DNA of 64,000 bases from Microbispora hainanensis (GCF_006874475.1 NZ_VIRM01000027.1:1-64000), one strand, 5' to 3'. Counted from the stretch's first letter, positions 1 to 8,570 are shown. Program-made: numbers and translations. Notes: generated from the letters alone by a model not told the origin.

Positions 1-729
1 GCCCGCCAGCTCCACCAGGATCGGCTCCGCCAGTGCGGCGTTCTCATCGGTCAGCCCGGCGATGGCGGCGCAGATGGCCTCCACCACCCCCGCCGCCAAC
101 TCACCCATGGCGAACTTCTCCCGCACCACCGGCAGGCGCGGCAGCTCCGCGCCCAGCATCAGCAGGCGGCCCGCACCGCCCACCGTCATCCCGGCGGCGG
201 TGCGCAGCCAGGAGCGGGTGGAGGCATGCCCGTGCTGTTTGGCCTGACCGGTCGCATGCACCCGGCCGACGCGGTCGGCCAGCGCACACGTGATCCGATC
301 GCGGGCGAACAGCAACTCCTCCGCCTCGGCCAGACAGGTGTCCACATCGTCGGGAAGCGGCGCCAACGCCAGCTCCTGCGCCACCTCACGAACAGACCCC
401 ACCACCACCCACGACGGCCGTGCACGGCGGCGGCCATCCGCGTCAGCGGCATCACCACGGGCGGCACCCGCGTCAGAAGCACCAGCGCCCTCGGCAGTCC
501 CACGCGCGGCATCCGCGCCAGCGCCGTCCGTGCCTGGGCTGGCTGCGCTCTCGGTGCCGGGCGCGCCGGCGGGCTGCCGGGCATCAAGGCCGATGATCGG
601 GAAGGGCTCGCGGGCGGATGAGCCGTCGGACGACCACAGCGGGGAACTGACGATCAGACGGTCCCACCACTCACCGTCGCCATCGTTCGAATGATGTAGG
701 CGCTCAGGATCGATGTCGAACAGATCCAT
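1..729 (-). CDS. DUF222/13E12-type HNH endonuclease, N-terminal part (cut by window edge)
   Basis: Open reading frame of 243 codons running off the left edge. The start MDLFDIDPERL is the same as that of the complete gene at 49483-51963, and the DUF222 region (SWVVVGSVREVAQELALAP, then PDDVDTCLAEAEELLFARD) is almost identical to it. Between residue 40 and the DUF222 block lies a low-complexity Ala/Gly/Asp linker that differs strongly from the other copy. The HNH nuclease domain would lie outside the window. The family includes the 13E12 repeat proteins of mycobacteria; the physiological role is unclear. Start chosen at ATG 729 because it matches the paralogue. The 112 bp up to position 841 hold its promoter region, locally AT-rich (739-775), with no other gene. 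Confidence 0.85.
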   Translation of the reverse strand, partial: MDLFDIDPERLHHSNDGDGEWWDRLIVSSPLWSSDGSSAREPFPIIGLDARQPAGAPGTESAASPGTDGAGADAARGTAEGAGASDAGAARGDAADADGRRRARPSWVVVGSVREVAQELALAPLPDDVDTCLAEAEELLFARDRITCALADRVGRVHATGQAKQHGHASTRSWLRTAAGMTVGGAGRLLMLGAELPRLPVVREKFAMGELAAGVVEAICAAIAGLTDENAALAEPILVELAG

Positions 730-841
730 TGCACCCCCATCAAGAGATTCGAAAACTTGTATTAATTTTCTCGTCTCTCTGGGGCCAGCGCAAGATCAAC
801 TAGGAATCTCTTGGGATCACAGATTGGGGGGACCGTCCAGG

Positions 842-1720
842 TCACGGGGGTAGTTCGCCGCGGGTGGGGAGGCCCTGCCAGGAGCTGTGGCTGGCGACCG
901 CGAAGGCGGCCACAGATATGCCGCGCTTGAGGCGGTCCGCCGGGTGCAGGCCGTCCAGGATCGCGCTGAGATAGCCCGCGACGAACGCGCCGCCGACCTC
1001 GGAGGGGTCGACGGAGGTCACGGGGGCGGCCTGGGTGTCGTAGCGCAGGCCCTCGACGGTGGCGCTGGCTCCCTTGGCGCCCCGGGTCACGACCAGTTCG
1101 GGCCTGGACGCGAGCGCGGGCTCCACGAGCATGAGCTCGTCCTGGGTCGCGAAGAGCACGTCGGCCGAGGCGGCGAGCTCGGTGAGCCCCTGCCGGGCCT
1201 CCTCCGCGCTCTCCCACAGGTTCGCGCGGTGGTTGACGTCCACGGAGACGAGCACGCCGGCGTCCCTGGCGATTTTGACGGCGTGGTGGACGGCGCTCCA
1301 CGCGAGGCCGCTCAGCCCGAGGGTGACGCCGGTGACGTGCAGGATCCGCGCGGACTGGACGGCCTCGCCGGGCACGTCGCCGGTCGACAGGTGCGACCCG
1401 GCCGAGCCCTCCCGGTAGTGGACGGCGTGCGACGAACGGCCGATGCGCCGCTGGCGGAGGATCAGCCCGGTCGCCGCCGTCTCGTCCACCCGTACGTGGG
1501 AGACGTCGACGCCCTCGCCGCGCAGCACGGTCAGCGTCCGCATGCCGAGTTCGTCGGAGCTGACCCGGCCCAGCCAGCTCACCGTGTGGCCGAGCCGGGC
1601 CAGGCCGACCGCCGTGGTCAGCTCAGGCCCCTCCACGTCGAGACGGATGGTCATGTCATGCCGGAGCCGGTCGCCGGAGACGACGCCCAATGCCTCTCCG
1701 AGCGTGAAAACCTCGCTCAT
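842..1720 (-). CDS. PfkB-family carbohydrate kinase (catalytic Asp replaced)
   Basis: 292 aa, the usual length for ribokinase/2-keto-3-deoxygluconate kinase-type sugar kinases, which phosphorylate sugars with ATP in the cytoplasm. The N-terminal GEALGVVSG and the C-terminal SWQGLPTRGELP region fit the family. The second PfkB signature, normally D-T-x-GAGD-x-F, reads DPSEVGGAFVAGYL, so the GAGD aspartate that serves as catalytic base is Gly here. The first signature region (VGLARLGHTVSWLGRVSSDELG) is intact. The protein may be catalytically weak or have a sensing role; the substrate cannot be told. The gene stands alone, 67 bp downstream of the PfpI gene on the same strand. ATG 1720 has only a weak ribosome binding site. 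Confidence 0.75.
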   Translation of the reverse strand: MSEVFTLGEALGVVSGDRLRHDMTIRLDVEGPELTTAVGLARLGHTVSWLGRVSSDELGMRTLTVLRGEGVDVSHVRVDETAATGLILRQRRIGRSSHAVHYREGSAGSHLSTGDVPGEAVQSARILHVTGVTLGLSGLAWSAVHHAVKIARDAGVLVSVDVNHRANLWESAEEARQGLTELAASADVLFATQDELMLVEPALASRPELVVTRGAKGASATVEGLRYDTQAAPVTSVDPSEVGGAFVAGYLSAILDGLHPADRLKRGISVAAFAVASHSSWQGLPTRGELPP

Positions 1721-1787
1721 GCCGTAAGTCCGCGGGATCGCACCGGGAAAGCATGACAGAGCCTGATCCGCCCGGGAAAGCCCCGCC

Positions 1788-2333
1788 TCAGGCGCCGAAC
1801 GCGTCCAGGGCGGCCTGGCAGAAGGCCTTCAGGTCGTCCGGCTTACGGCTGGTCACCAGTGTGTTGGGGCCGTTCGTGCAGACCACGACCTCCTGGTCCA
1901 CCCAGGTCGCCCCCGCGTTGCGCAGGTCGGTCCGGAGGCTGGGCCACGAGGTCACCGTGCGCCCGCGCACCACGTCGGCCTCCACGAGGAGCCACGGCGC
2001 GTGGCAGATCGCCGCGACCGGCTTGCCCGCCTCGAAGAACTCCTTGACGAACCGAACGGCCTCCGGCCGCATGCGCAGGAAGTCGGGGTTGGCGACTCCG
2101 CCCGGGAGGACCAGGCCGTCGAAGTCGGCAGCGGAGACCTCCCCGACCACGGCGTCCACGGGAAACCTGTCGGCCTTGTCGAGGTGGTGGAACGCCTGGA
2201 TCTCCCCGCGTTGCACCGAGACCAGCTTCGGCGTGCCGCCCGCCTGCTGGACGGCCTTCCACGGCTCGGTGAGCTCGACCTGCTCGACCCCCTCGGGGGC
2301 GACGAGGAACGCGATCGTCTTGTCCTGGATCAT
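1788..2333 (-). CDS. PfpI/DJ-1 family (type 1 glutamine amidotransferase-like) protein
   Basis: 181 aa. The family includes PfpI/YhbO-type stress proteins and deglycases with a nucleophilic Cys at the elbow. Here the elbow is AAICHAPWLLVEADVVRGR, with Cys-His as in active members, preceded by the DGLVLPGG loop. Start ATG 2333 follows a strong GGGGAGA ribosome binding site. It is divergent from the DUF72 gene at 2418, leaving an 84-bp shared promoter space. Probably a cytoplasmic protein-repair or stress protein; the exact reaction is not evident. Confidence 0.85.
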   Translation of the reverse strand: MIQDKTIAFLVAPEGVEQVELTEPWKAVQQAGGTPKLVSVQRGEIQAFHHLDKADRFPVDAVVGEVSAADFDGLVLPGGVANPDFLRMRPEAVRFVKEFFEAGKPVAAICHAPWLLVEADVVRGRTVTSWPSLRTDLRNAGATWVDQEVVVCTNGPNTLVTSRKPDDLKAFCQAALDAFGA

Positions 2334-2417
2334 TCGATTCTCCCCTCTTTTGCTCCTTCTTGCCGTCGCGTGCCCCGATCGCCGCGATCTATGCGATCCG
2401 GTGGGTAGGGGACGGAC

Positions 2418-3200
2418 ATGCCCGTGCTGGTGGGAACCTCTGGGTGGCAGTACGCCGACTGGCGCGACCTCGTCTACGGCGGCGTGCCCCAGCGACTGTG
2501 GCTGGAGAGGTACTGCGAGATCTTCGCCACGGTCGAGAACAACAACGCCTTCTATCGGCTGCCGAAGCGGGAGACGTTCGAGTCGTGGCGGGAGCGTACG
2601 CCGCCCGACTTCGTCATGGCGGTCAAGGCCAGCCGCTTCCTGACCCACATCAAACGCCTGAAGGATCCGGAGGAGCCGGTCGCTCGGCTGATGGGCGTGG
2701 CCGAGGGCCTCGGCCCGAAGCTGGGCCCGATCCTGCTGCAACTGCCGCCGACCCTGCAGGTGGACGCCGGACGGCTGCGGGCCTGCCTGGCCCGGTTTCC
2801 GCGTGCCGTACGGGTCGCCGTCGAGCCGCGGCACGCCTCGTGGTGGACCGACGAGATCCGCTCGCTGCTGACCGAGTTCGGCGCCGCGTTGTGCTGGGCG
2901 GACCGGCTCGGCCGGCCCACCGGGCCCCTGTGGCGTACGGCCGAGTGGGTCTACCTGCGCTTCCACGAGGGAGCGGCGGAGCCGTGGCCGAACTATGGGC
3001 GGCGCGCGCTGCTGCACTGGGTGGACCGCCTGGGGGACGTGCCGGACGCCTACGTCTACTTCAACAATGATCCCGGCGCCGCCGCCGTACGCAACGCGAT
3101 CACCTTCGCGGAGCTGGCCCGCGCGCGGGGACGGGACGTGAGTCGAGCCCGGCTTCCGGAGCCGACTCCTGGGCGGACCCCCGAGCCCGCCCGGTCGTGA
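2418..3200 (+). CDS. DUF72 (YecE-like) family protein
   Basis: 260 aa TIM-barrel-like protein of the widespread DUF72/YecE family. The typical opening VGTSGWQYADWR, the NNAFYRLP segment and the FVMAVKASRFLTHIKRL strand are all visible, followed by EPRHASWW and YVYFNNDPG near the C-terminus. The biochemical function of the family is unknown. It is transcribed divergently from the PfpI gene and is followed by a 14-bp tandem repeat before the convergent membrane-protein gene. Confidence 0.85.
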   Translation: MPVLVGTSGWQYADWRDLVYGGVPQRLWLERYCEIFATVENNNAFYRLPKRETFESWRERTPPDFVMAVKASRFLTHIKRLKDPEEPVARLMGVAEGLGPKLGPILLQLPPTLQVDAGRLRACLARFPRAVRVAVEPRHASWWTDEIRSLLTEFGAALCWADRLGRPTGPLWRTAEWVYLRFHEGAAEPWPNYGRRALLHWVDRLGDVPDAYVYFNNDPGAAAVRNAITFAELARARGRDVSRARLPEPTPGRTPEPARS

Positions 3201-3224
3201 CCGGACGGGCGAGTGCCGGCCCCT

Positions 3225-3294
3225 GCATGACAGACGGGGCATGACAGACGGGGCATGACAGACCGGGCATGACAGACCCGGCATGACAGATCAG
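3225..3294. repeat. 14-bp tandem repeat, five units
   Basis: Unit GCATGACAGACGGG, five contiguous copies; the last two or three are degenerate. On the + strand each ATGA lies 14 bp after the previous one, so every ATG opens a five-codon frame (M-T-D-x-A) closed by the TGA of the next unit. The last unit contains the stop codon of the convergent gene at 3291-3752. Near-identical units recur at 38924-38951. Confidence 0.95.
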
Positions 3295-3752
3295 GCGCGG
3301 CGGTCGTCGGCCGCGTGACGCCCGCCCGCCACGAGCTGGTCGGGTGACTCCTTCTGGGCGGGTACGGAGACCCGGTTGTGCGGCGCGGTGGGACGCCCGG
3401 CCTGGTCGTCGACGCCGTCGCCGTCCCGGTCGGCTTTGGGGCTCGTCTCCAGGCGGCGCTCCAGGTCGCGCTTCTCGGCCTCCAGGCGGGACACGCGGTC
3501 CCGCTCCGCCAGGCGCGCCTCACGCTGCCGTCGGCGATTCACGGCGGCGCGGCGCATGCCGCCGGTGATGAGCAGCAGGCCGGCGACGAACACGGCGGCG
3601 GTCACGACGCCGGCGATGAACAGCTCGAACGGGCTGAGGTTGAATGTACGGTCCAGGACCGTGATCGGCATGGTGGTCGCGGTGTCGTTCACCGACACCT
3701 CGATCACAGCCGCCGCCGCGATCAGGACCAGAAGCAGGCCCAATAAGACCAT
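3291..3752 (-). CDS. Two-TM membrane protein with coiled coil, LapA-like architecture
   Basis: 153 aa. There are two hydrophobic segments (about residues 1-17 and 43-63), then a charged, heptad-like region (RLAERDRVSRLEAEKRDLER) and a polar tail. Two TM segments followed by a cytoplasmic coiled coil resemble LapA-domain proteins, but I cannot confirm membership from sequence motifs. The tail contains a DGDGVDD segment that looks like a calcium-binding loop. The stop codon lies in the last unit of a 14-bp tandem repeat. Function unknown. Confidence 0.7.
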   Translation of the reverse strand: MVLLGLLLVLIAAAAVIEVSVNDTATTMPITVLDRTFNLSPFELFIAGVVTAAVFVAGLLLITGGMRRAAVNRRRQREARLAERDRVSRLEAEKRDLERRLETSPKADRDGDGVDDQAGRPTAPHNRVSVPAQKESPDQLVAGGRHAADDRRA

Positions 3753-3885
3753 CTGCGCTCACTCCCGGTGCGGTTGCGATTGGTGGACGCCCATCCGACT
3801 GCCCAGGAGAGCGGTCTTCATGTGCCGGGGGCACAACAGCGCCCCGCACCAGCGCCTCACAACACGGTCAAGGCAAAGAATGCGC

Positions 3886-3902
3886 GTTAACACTCTGGTT
3901 AC
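3886..3902 (+). promoter_or_regulatory. Possible GlnR half-sites upstream of glnII
   Basis: GTTAAC at 3886-3891 and GTTAC at 3898-3902 lie about 90 bp upstream of glnII. GlnR boxes of actinomycetes consist of GTnAC-like half-sites spaced by about 11 nt and control glnII in Streptomyces. The match is partial and the spacing is 12, so this is a weak candidate only. Confidence 0.3.
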
Positions 3903-3988
3903 AAACGGGCAAAAGCTACGAAATGCCAAAACGGCACTGTCGAGCGTGGCGGACGAACGCCAGGCCGCCTCGTTCGAAAGGGATCGAC

Positions 3989-5002
3989 GTGACCTACAAG
4001 GCCGAGTACATCTGGATCGACGGCACGGAGCCGACCGCGAAGCTCCGCTCCAAGACCAAGGTCCTTGCCGACGGCGCCGAGCCGCCGCTGTGGGGCTTCG
4101 ACGGGTCCAGCACCAACCAGGCCACCGGTCACTCCTCCGACCTGGTGCTCAAGCCGGTGTTCACCTGCCCCGACCCGATCCGCGGCGGTGACAACGTGCT
4201 GGTCATGTGCGAGGTCCTGCACACCGACCTGACCCCGCACGCGACGAACACCCGCGCCCCGCTGGCCGAGGTGGCCGAGCGGTTCGCCGAGCAGGACCCG
4301 TGGTTCGGCATCGAGCAGGAGTACACCTTCTTCAAGGAGGGCCGCCCGCTCGGCTTCCCGCTGGGCGGCTTCCCCGCCCCGCAGGGCGGCTACTACTGCG
4401 GTGTCGGCGCCGACGAGGTGTTCGGCCGCGAGATCGTCGAGCTGCACCTCGACCGCTGCCTGGCCGCCGGCCTGAAGCTCTCCGGCATCAACGCCGAGGT
4501 CATGCCCGGCCAGTGGGAGTTCCAGGTCGGCCCGGGGGGCCCGCTGGAGGTCGGCGACCACATGTGGGTCGCCCGCTGGCTGCTCTACCGCACCGCCGAG
4601 GAGTTCGAGGTCGCCGCCACGCTCGACCCGAAGCCGGTGAAGGGCGACTGGAACGGCGCGGGCGCGCACACCAACTTCTCCACGAAGGCCATGCGTGAGG
4701 GCTACGACCCGATCATCACGGCCTGCGAGGCCCTGGCCGACAACGCCATGGAGCACGTCAAGAACTACGGCCACGGCATCGAGGACCGCCTGACCGGCCA
4801 CCACGAGACCGCTCCGTGGGACAAGTTCAGCTACGGCGTCTCCGACCGCGGCGCCTCGGTCCGCATCCCCTGGCAGGTCGAGGTGGAGAAGAAGGGCTAC
4901 ATCGAGGACCGCCGCCCCAACGCCAACGTCGACCCCTACGTCGTCACCCGCCTGATGGTCGACACCTGCTGCACCGCCCTGGAGAAGGCCGGCCAGGTCT
5001 GA
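3989..5002 (+). CDS. glnII: Glutamine synthetase type II (GSII)
   Basis: 337 aa, the short eukaryote-like GSII rather than the roughly 470-aa GSI; makes glutamine from glutamate, ammonia and ATP in the cytoplasm. Hallmarks: YIWIDGTEPTAKLRSKT opening, LWGFDGSSTNQA, FGIEQEYTFF (metal-binding Glu), NAEVMPGQWEFQVGP, GAGAHTNFST, the RGASVRIP substrate loop and EDRRPNANVDPY. GTG 3989 is preferred over upstream in-frame starts because AAAGGGAT sits just before it and because Streptomyces GlnII begins the same way. Actinomycetes usually carry GlnII beside GSI and regulate it through GlnR; a weak GlnR-like site lies upstream. A strong hairpin follows the stop. Confidence 0.95.
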   Translation: MTYKAEYIWIDGTEPTAKLRSKTKVLADGAEPPLWGFDGSSTNQATGHSSDLVLKPVFTCPDPIRGGDNVLVMCEVLHTDLTPHATNTRAPLAEVAERFAEQDPWFGIEQEYTFFKEGRPLGFPLGGFPAPQGGYYCGVGADEVFGREIVELHLDRCLAAGLKLSGINAEVMPGQWEFQVGPGGPLEVGDHMWVARWLLYRTAEEFEVAATLDPKPVKGDWNGAGAHTNFSTKAMREGYDPIITACEALADNAMEHVKNYGHGIEDRLTGHHETAPWDKFSYGVSDRGASVRIPWQVEVEKKGYIEDRRPNANVDPYVVTRLMVDTCCTALEKAGQV

Positions 5003-5024
5003 CGGTTCCCCTTCTCCCATCTCC

Positions 5025-5060
5025 CGTACGGCTCCCGCGTTCCGGCGCGGGAGCCGTACG
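5025..5060 (+). terminator. Hairpin terminator after glnII
   Basis: Perfect 15-bp inverted repeat (CGTACGGCTCCCGCG at 5025-5039 and its complement at 5046-5060) with a 6-nt loop, 22 bp after the glnII stop. There is no clear U-tract, which is normal for high-GC actinomycetes. Confidence 0.85.
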
Positions 5061-5092
5061 CGTCTATGGCGGCGAGTCGAAGTGCCCCAAGT

Positions 5093-5107
5093 TGACAATG
5101 ATTTTCA
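5093..5107 (+). promoter_or_regulatory. Zur box upstream of the zinc transporter operon
   Basis: TGACAATGATTTTCA is an almost perfect palindrome matching the actinobacterial Zur box (TGAAAATGATTTTCA-like), 70 bp before the first gene. It predicts repression by zinc-loaded Zur and derepression in zinc starvation. The AT-rich motif stands out in otherwise GC-rich DNA. Confidence 0.8.
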
Positions 5108-5177
5108 TTTGCGGGACATTTGGAAGGGATGTTTCCCGTGTTGCACTGACTTTGATATGCCGACTTGAGGATTGGTC

Positions 5178-6110
5178 GTGCTCTCGCCGCTCGCCCGTAG
5201 GTTGTCGTCCGCCGCGCTGCTCGCGCTGTTCGCCCTGTCCGCCGGCGGTTGCGGCAGCGGGGACACATCCTCTTCCCCCGCCGATCCGGCCCGGCCGCTG
5301 AGGGTGGTCGCGACCACCACCCAGGTGGCCGACTTCGCCCGAAACGTCGGCGGCGACCGGGTGAGCGTCCACCAGTTGCTCAGGCCGAACGTCGACCCCC
5401 ACGACTACGAGCCGTCCCCGGCGGACATGCGGGCCATCGCCGAGGCCGACGTGCTCGTCAAGAACGGGGTCGGCCTGGAGAAGTGGCTGGACGAGACGAT
5501 CTCGGCCGCCGGTTTCGACGGGCCCGTGGTCGACGCCTCCCAGGGCGTGCCGATCCGCGACGGCGACCCGCACATCTGGCACAACCCCCTCAACGCCAAG
5601 ACGATGGTCGCCACCATCGAGAAGGGGTTCGCCGCCGCCGACCCGGGCGACGCCGCGGCCTACCAGGCCAACCAGGCGGCGTACGACGCGAAGCTGGACG
5701 CGCTCGACGGCGCGATCGCCAAGAAGATCGACTCCATCCCGCCCGACCGGCGCAAGCTCGTGACCAACCACGACGCCTTCGGCTACTACCTCGACCGTTA
5801 CAAGCTGACGTTCGTGGGCTCGATCATTCCGAGCTTCGACACCTCGGCGGAGCTGTCCGCCAAGCAGGTGTCCGACCTCGTCGCCAAGATCAGGGCGACC
5901 GGGGTGGCCGCCATCTTCTCGGAGGCGTCGCTGCCGCCGAAGACGGCCGAGGCGATCGGGCGCGAGGCCGGGGTGACGGTCGTGGCCGGAGAAGACGCCC
6001 TGTACGGCGACTCTCTGGGCCCCGAAGGGTCGGCCGGTGCGACCTACCTGCAGATGGAGGAGCACAATACCGACACCATCGTCAACGCGTTGAGGGGGAC
6101 CGCCGCATGA
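5178..6110 (+). CDS. Zinc ABC transporter substrate-binding lipoprotein
   Basis: 310 aa cluster A-I binding protein for Zn/Mn uptake. The lipoprotein signal ends in LSAGGC, so the protein is anchored outside the membrane. Metal ligands of the family are visible: His in DPHDYEPSP, His in HIWHNP, His in NHDAFGYY and Asp in GEDALYGDSLG. Three His plus Asp is the zinc-type set (Mn types have Glu in place of the third His). The long His-rich loop of classical ZnuA is absent, as in AztC. GTG 5178 follows TTGAGG; the in-frame TTG 5172 is less likely. The stop overlaps the ATPase start (ATGA). Controlled by the Zur box at 5093-5107. Confidence 0.88.
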   Translation: MLSPLARRLSSAALLALFALSAGGCGSGDTSSSPADPARPLRVVATTTQVADFARNVGGDRVSVHQLLRPNVDPHDYEPSPADMRAIAEADVLVKNGVGLEKWLDETISAAGFDGPVVDASQGVPIRDGDPHIWHNPLNAKTMVATIEKGFAAADPGDAAAYQANQAAYDAKLDALDGAIAKKIDSIPPDRRKLVTNHDAFGYYLDRYKLTFVGSIIPSFDTSAELSAKQVSDLVAKIRATGVAAIFSEASLPPKTAEAIGREAGVTVVAGEDALYGDSLGPEGSAGATYLQMEEHNTDTIVNALRGTAA

Positions 6111-6868
6111 GTGAGCGCGCGCCGACCCTGGTGCTCGACCGGGCGAGCGTGGCCTACGGCGACGTCCCGGTGCTGGAGGAACTGAACGGCGTCGTCCACG
6201 AGGGCGAGGCCGTGGCGCTGATCGGCCCGAACGGCGCCGGCAAGTCCACGTTCATCAAGGCGCTGCTCGGCCTGGTGCCGGTCGTACGCGGCAGGATCGA
6301 GGTGCTGGGCAGACCCCCGGCGCAGGCCCGCCGCGACGTCGCCTACGTGCCGCAGGCCGACACGCTCGACCCGGACTTCCCGGTGTCGGTCGAGCAGGTG
6401 GTGATGATGGGCCGATATCGGCGGATCGGCTGGCTGCGCCGCCCCTCCGCGGGCGACCGGGCCGAGGTGGCCGACGCCCTGGAGCGGGTCGGGCTGGCAG
6501 GGCGGGCCCGCGACCGGTTCGGCACGCTGTCGGGCGGGCAGCGCCAGCGGGTGCTGCTGGCCAGGGCCATCGCCGCCAAGCCGCGGATGCTGCTGCTCGA
6601 CGAGCCGTTCAACGGCGTCGACGCGGTCAGCCAGCACGCGTTGCTGGAGGCGATCGGCTCGCTCAAGGCGCAGGGCGCCTCGGTCGTCGTCAGCACCCAC
6701 GACCTCGCCATCGCCCACCTCGCCTGTGACGAGGTGTGCCTGCTCAACCGGCACCAGTTCGGCTTCGGCCCGACCGGTGACGTGCTGACGCCCGAGCGGC
6801 TGCGCGCGACGTACGGCGGGCACGCGCTCGAACTGCGCGGCGACCGCGTGATCGTGACCCAGACATGA
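6107..6868 (+). CDS. Zinc ABC transporter ATP-binding protein
   Basis: 253 aa. Walker A GPNGAGKST, Q-loop YVPQAD, signature LSGGQRQR, Walker B MLLLDEP and the switch STHDL are complete. It powers zinc import with the two membrane subunits that follow. The start overlaps the binding-protein stop and the stop overlaps the next start, both as ATGA, so translation is coupled along the operon. Confidence 0.92.
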   Translation: MSERAPTLVLDRASVAYGDVPVLEELNGVVHEGEAVALIGPNGAGKSTFIKALLGLVPVVRGRIEVLGRPPAQARRDVAYVPQADTLDPDFPVSVEQVVMMGRYRRIGWLRRPSAGDRAEVADALERVGLAGRARDRFGTLSGGQRQRVLLARAIAAKPRMLLLDEPFNGVDAVSQHALLEAIGSLKAQGASVVVSTHDLAIAHLACDEVCLLNRHQFGFGPTGDVLTPERLRATYGGHALELRGDRVIVTQT

Positions 6869-7746
6869 TGTTCTTCGAGCCGTTCCAGCTGCCCTTCATG
6901 GCGCGGGCGCTGATCGAACTGGTCATCCTCGGCGCGCTCGCGGGCACGGTCGGCGTGCTGGTGCTGCTGCGCCGGCTCGCCTTCGTGAGCGACACCCTGA
7001 CGCACACCGTCTTCCCCGGCGTGGTCATCGGCCACATCATGGCCGGTGACGGCGGCATCTTCTGGGGCGCGCTGGCCGCCGGGGTCGTCACGGCCGTCCT
7101 GCTCACGCTGCTCACCCAGCGCCGCAGGGTGAGCGAGGACGCCGCGCTCGCCATGCTGCTGACCACGCTGTTCGCGGTCGGCGTCGTCATCGTGTCGCGG
7201 CAGACCGGCTTCACCTCCGACCTCACGGCGTTCCTGTTCGGGCGGGTGCTGACGGTCACCGAGGCGCAGCTCGCGCAGACCGCCGTCGTGACGGTCGTGG
7301 TGGTGGCGTTGCTGGCGGTGCTGCGTCGGCCGCTGCTGCTGCGGGCCTTCGACCCCGAGGGCGCCCAGGCGGCCGGGGTGCGCGTCGGCCTGCTCGACCT
7401 GGTGCTGAACGTCGCGGTCGCGCTGGTGGTCGTGGCCGCCGTGAAGGCGGTCGGCACGATCCTCGTGATCGCGCTGCTCATCGTGCCGGCCGCGGCGGCC
7501 CGCAGCCTGTCGGACCGGCTCGCGGTGATCGTGCCGCTGGCCTGTCTCGTCGGCGCGGGCGCCGGGTGGCTGGGGCTGGTCGTGAGCTACGAGGCGTCGG
7601 TCGGGCACGGCGTCAGGCTCGCCTCCGGCGCGACCGTGGTGCTCGTGCTGGTGGCGATGTACGGCCTGGCCCACGCAGCGGCGTACGTCCGCAGGAAGGC
7701 GGGCCTGAGCCGGGCCCGCCGCCGGTCGGTCCTGGAGGCGGCGTGA
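6865..7746 (+). CDS. Zinc ABC transporter permease, first subunit
   Basis: 293 aa integral membrane protein of the ABC-3 family (ZnuB/MntC type) with about eight hydrophobic segments. The conserved FVSDTLTHTVFPGVVIG, DPEGAQAAGV and GTILVIALLIVPAAAAR stretches are typical. It forms the channel together with the next gene. ATGA overlap with the ATPase upstream; its stop overlaps the next GTG start. Confidence 0.9.
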   Translation: MMFFEPFQLPFMARALIELVILGALAGTVGVLVLLRRLAFVSDTLTHTVFPGVVIGHIMAGDGGIFWGALAAGVVTAVLLTLLTQRRRVSEDAALAMLLTTLFAVGVVIVSRQTGFTSDLTAFLFGRVLTVTEAQLAQTAVVTVVVVALLAVLRRPLLLRAFDPEGAQAAGVRVGLLDLVLNVAVALVVVAAVKAVGTILVIALLIVPAAAARSLSDRLAVIVPLACLVGAGAGWLGLVVSYEASVGHGVRLASGATVVLVLVAMYGLAHAAAYVRRKAGLSRARRRSVLEAA

Positions 7747-8570
7747 GCTGGCTCGACTCCACCGTCCACCGGGCCCTCGTGGAGGCCGTCCTGGTCGGCG
7801 CGCTGGGAGGGGTGGTCGGGGTCTTCGTGATCGCGCGGCGGCTGCCGTTCTTCACGATGGCCCTCACGCACGCGACGTTCCCCGGCATCGTCGTCGCCGC
7901 CCTGCTCGGGGTGAACCTCTACCTCGGCGGCGGGCTGTTCGGGCTGCTGGTGGTCGCCGCCGTCCTCGCGTTCGGCCGGGGCCGCGGGCAGGACTTCACC
8001 ACGGCCACCGGCATCGCACTGTCGGGCGGCTTCGCGCTCGGTGTGGTGCTGGTGTCGTCTCAGGACGGCTTCACCAAGGACCTGGCGGCCTACACGGTGG
8101 GCGACGTCCTCGCCGTCGGCACGGGCGACCTGGTGGCGACCACCGCCGTCGCGGCGGGCGTGCTGCTCGTGCTCGCCCTGGTGGGGAAGGAACTGCTGCT
8201 CGCGGCGTTCGACCCGGTGGGGGCGGCGGCGCTCGGGCTGCCCCTCGTGCTGCTCGACTTCGCGCTGCTCGCGGTCGTCGAGGTGACCGTCGTCGCCACC
8301 GTGCCCGCGCTGGGGACGATCCTCGCCGTGGCGCTGATCGTGGGCCCGGCCGCGACCGCCCGCCTGCTCACCGACAGGCTCGCGCCGCTGTTCCCGCTCG
8401 CCGCCGGGATCGGGATCGCGTGCGCCCTCGCGGGCGTGTGGGTCTCCACGCAGTGGAACGTCGCGACCGGGGCGTCCATCGCCCTGTTCGTGGGCCTGGT
8501 GTTCGGGGCGGTCTTCCTCGGCACCGCCGTACGCGACCGGGCCAGACGCGCCGTCGCCGTCAGGGCTTGA
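7743..8570 (+). CDS. Zinc ABC transporter permease, second subunit
   Basis: 275 aa, paralogous to the preceding permease (FTMALTHATFPGIVVAALLG, FDPVGAAALGL, GTILAVALIVGPAATARLL). Two different permease genes imply a heterodimeric channel, as in MntCD-type systems, where ZnuB types have one. GTG 7743 overlaps the upstream stop (GTGA). The stop codon lies in the first unit of a 14-bp repeat shared with the convergent dehydrogenase gene. Confidence 0.88.
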   Translation: MSWLDSTVHRALVEAVLVGALGGVVGVFVIARRLPFFTMALTHATFPGIVVAALLGVNLYLGGGLFGLLVVAAVLAFGRGRGQDFTTATGIALSGGFALGVVLVSSQDGFTKDLAAYTVGDVLAVGTGDLVATTAVAAGVLLVLALVGKELLLAAFDPVGAAALGLPLVLLDFALLAVVEVTVVATVPALGTILAVALIVGPAATARLLTDRLAPLFPLAAGIGIACALAGVWVSTQWNVATGASIALFVGLVFGAVFLGTAVRDRARRAVAVRA

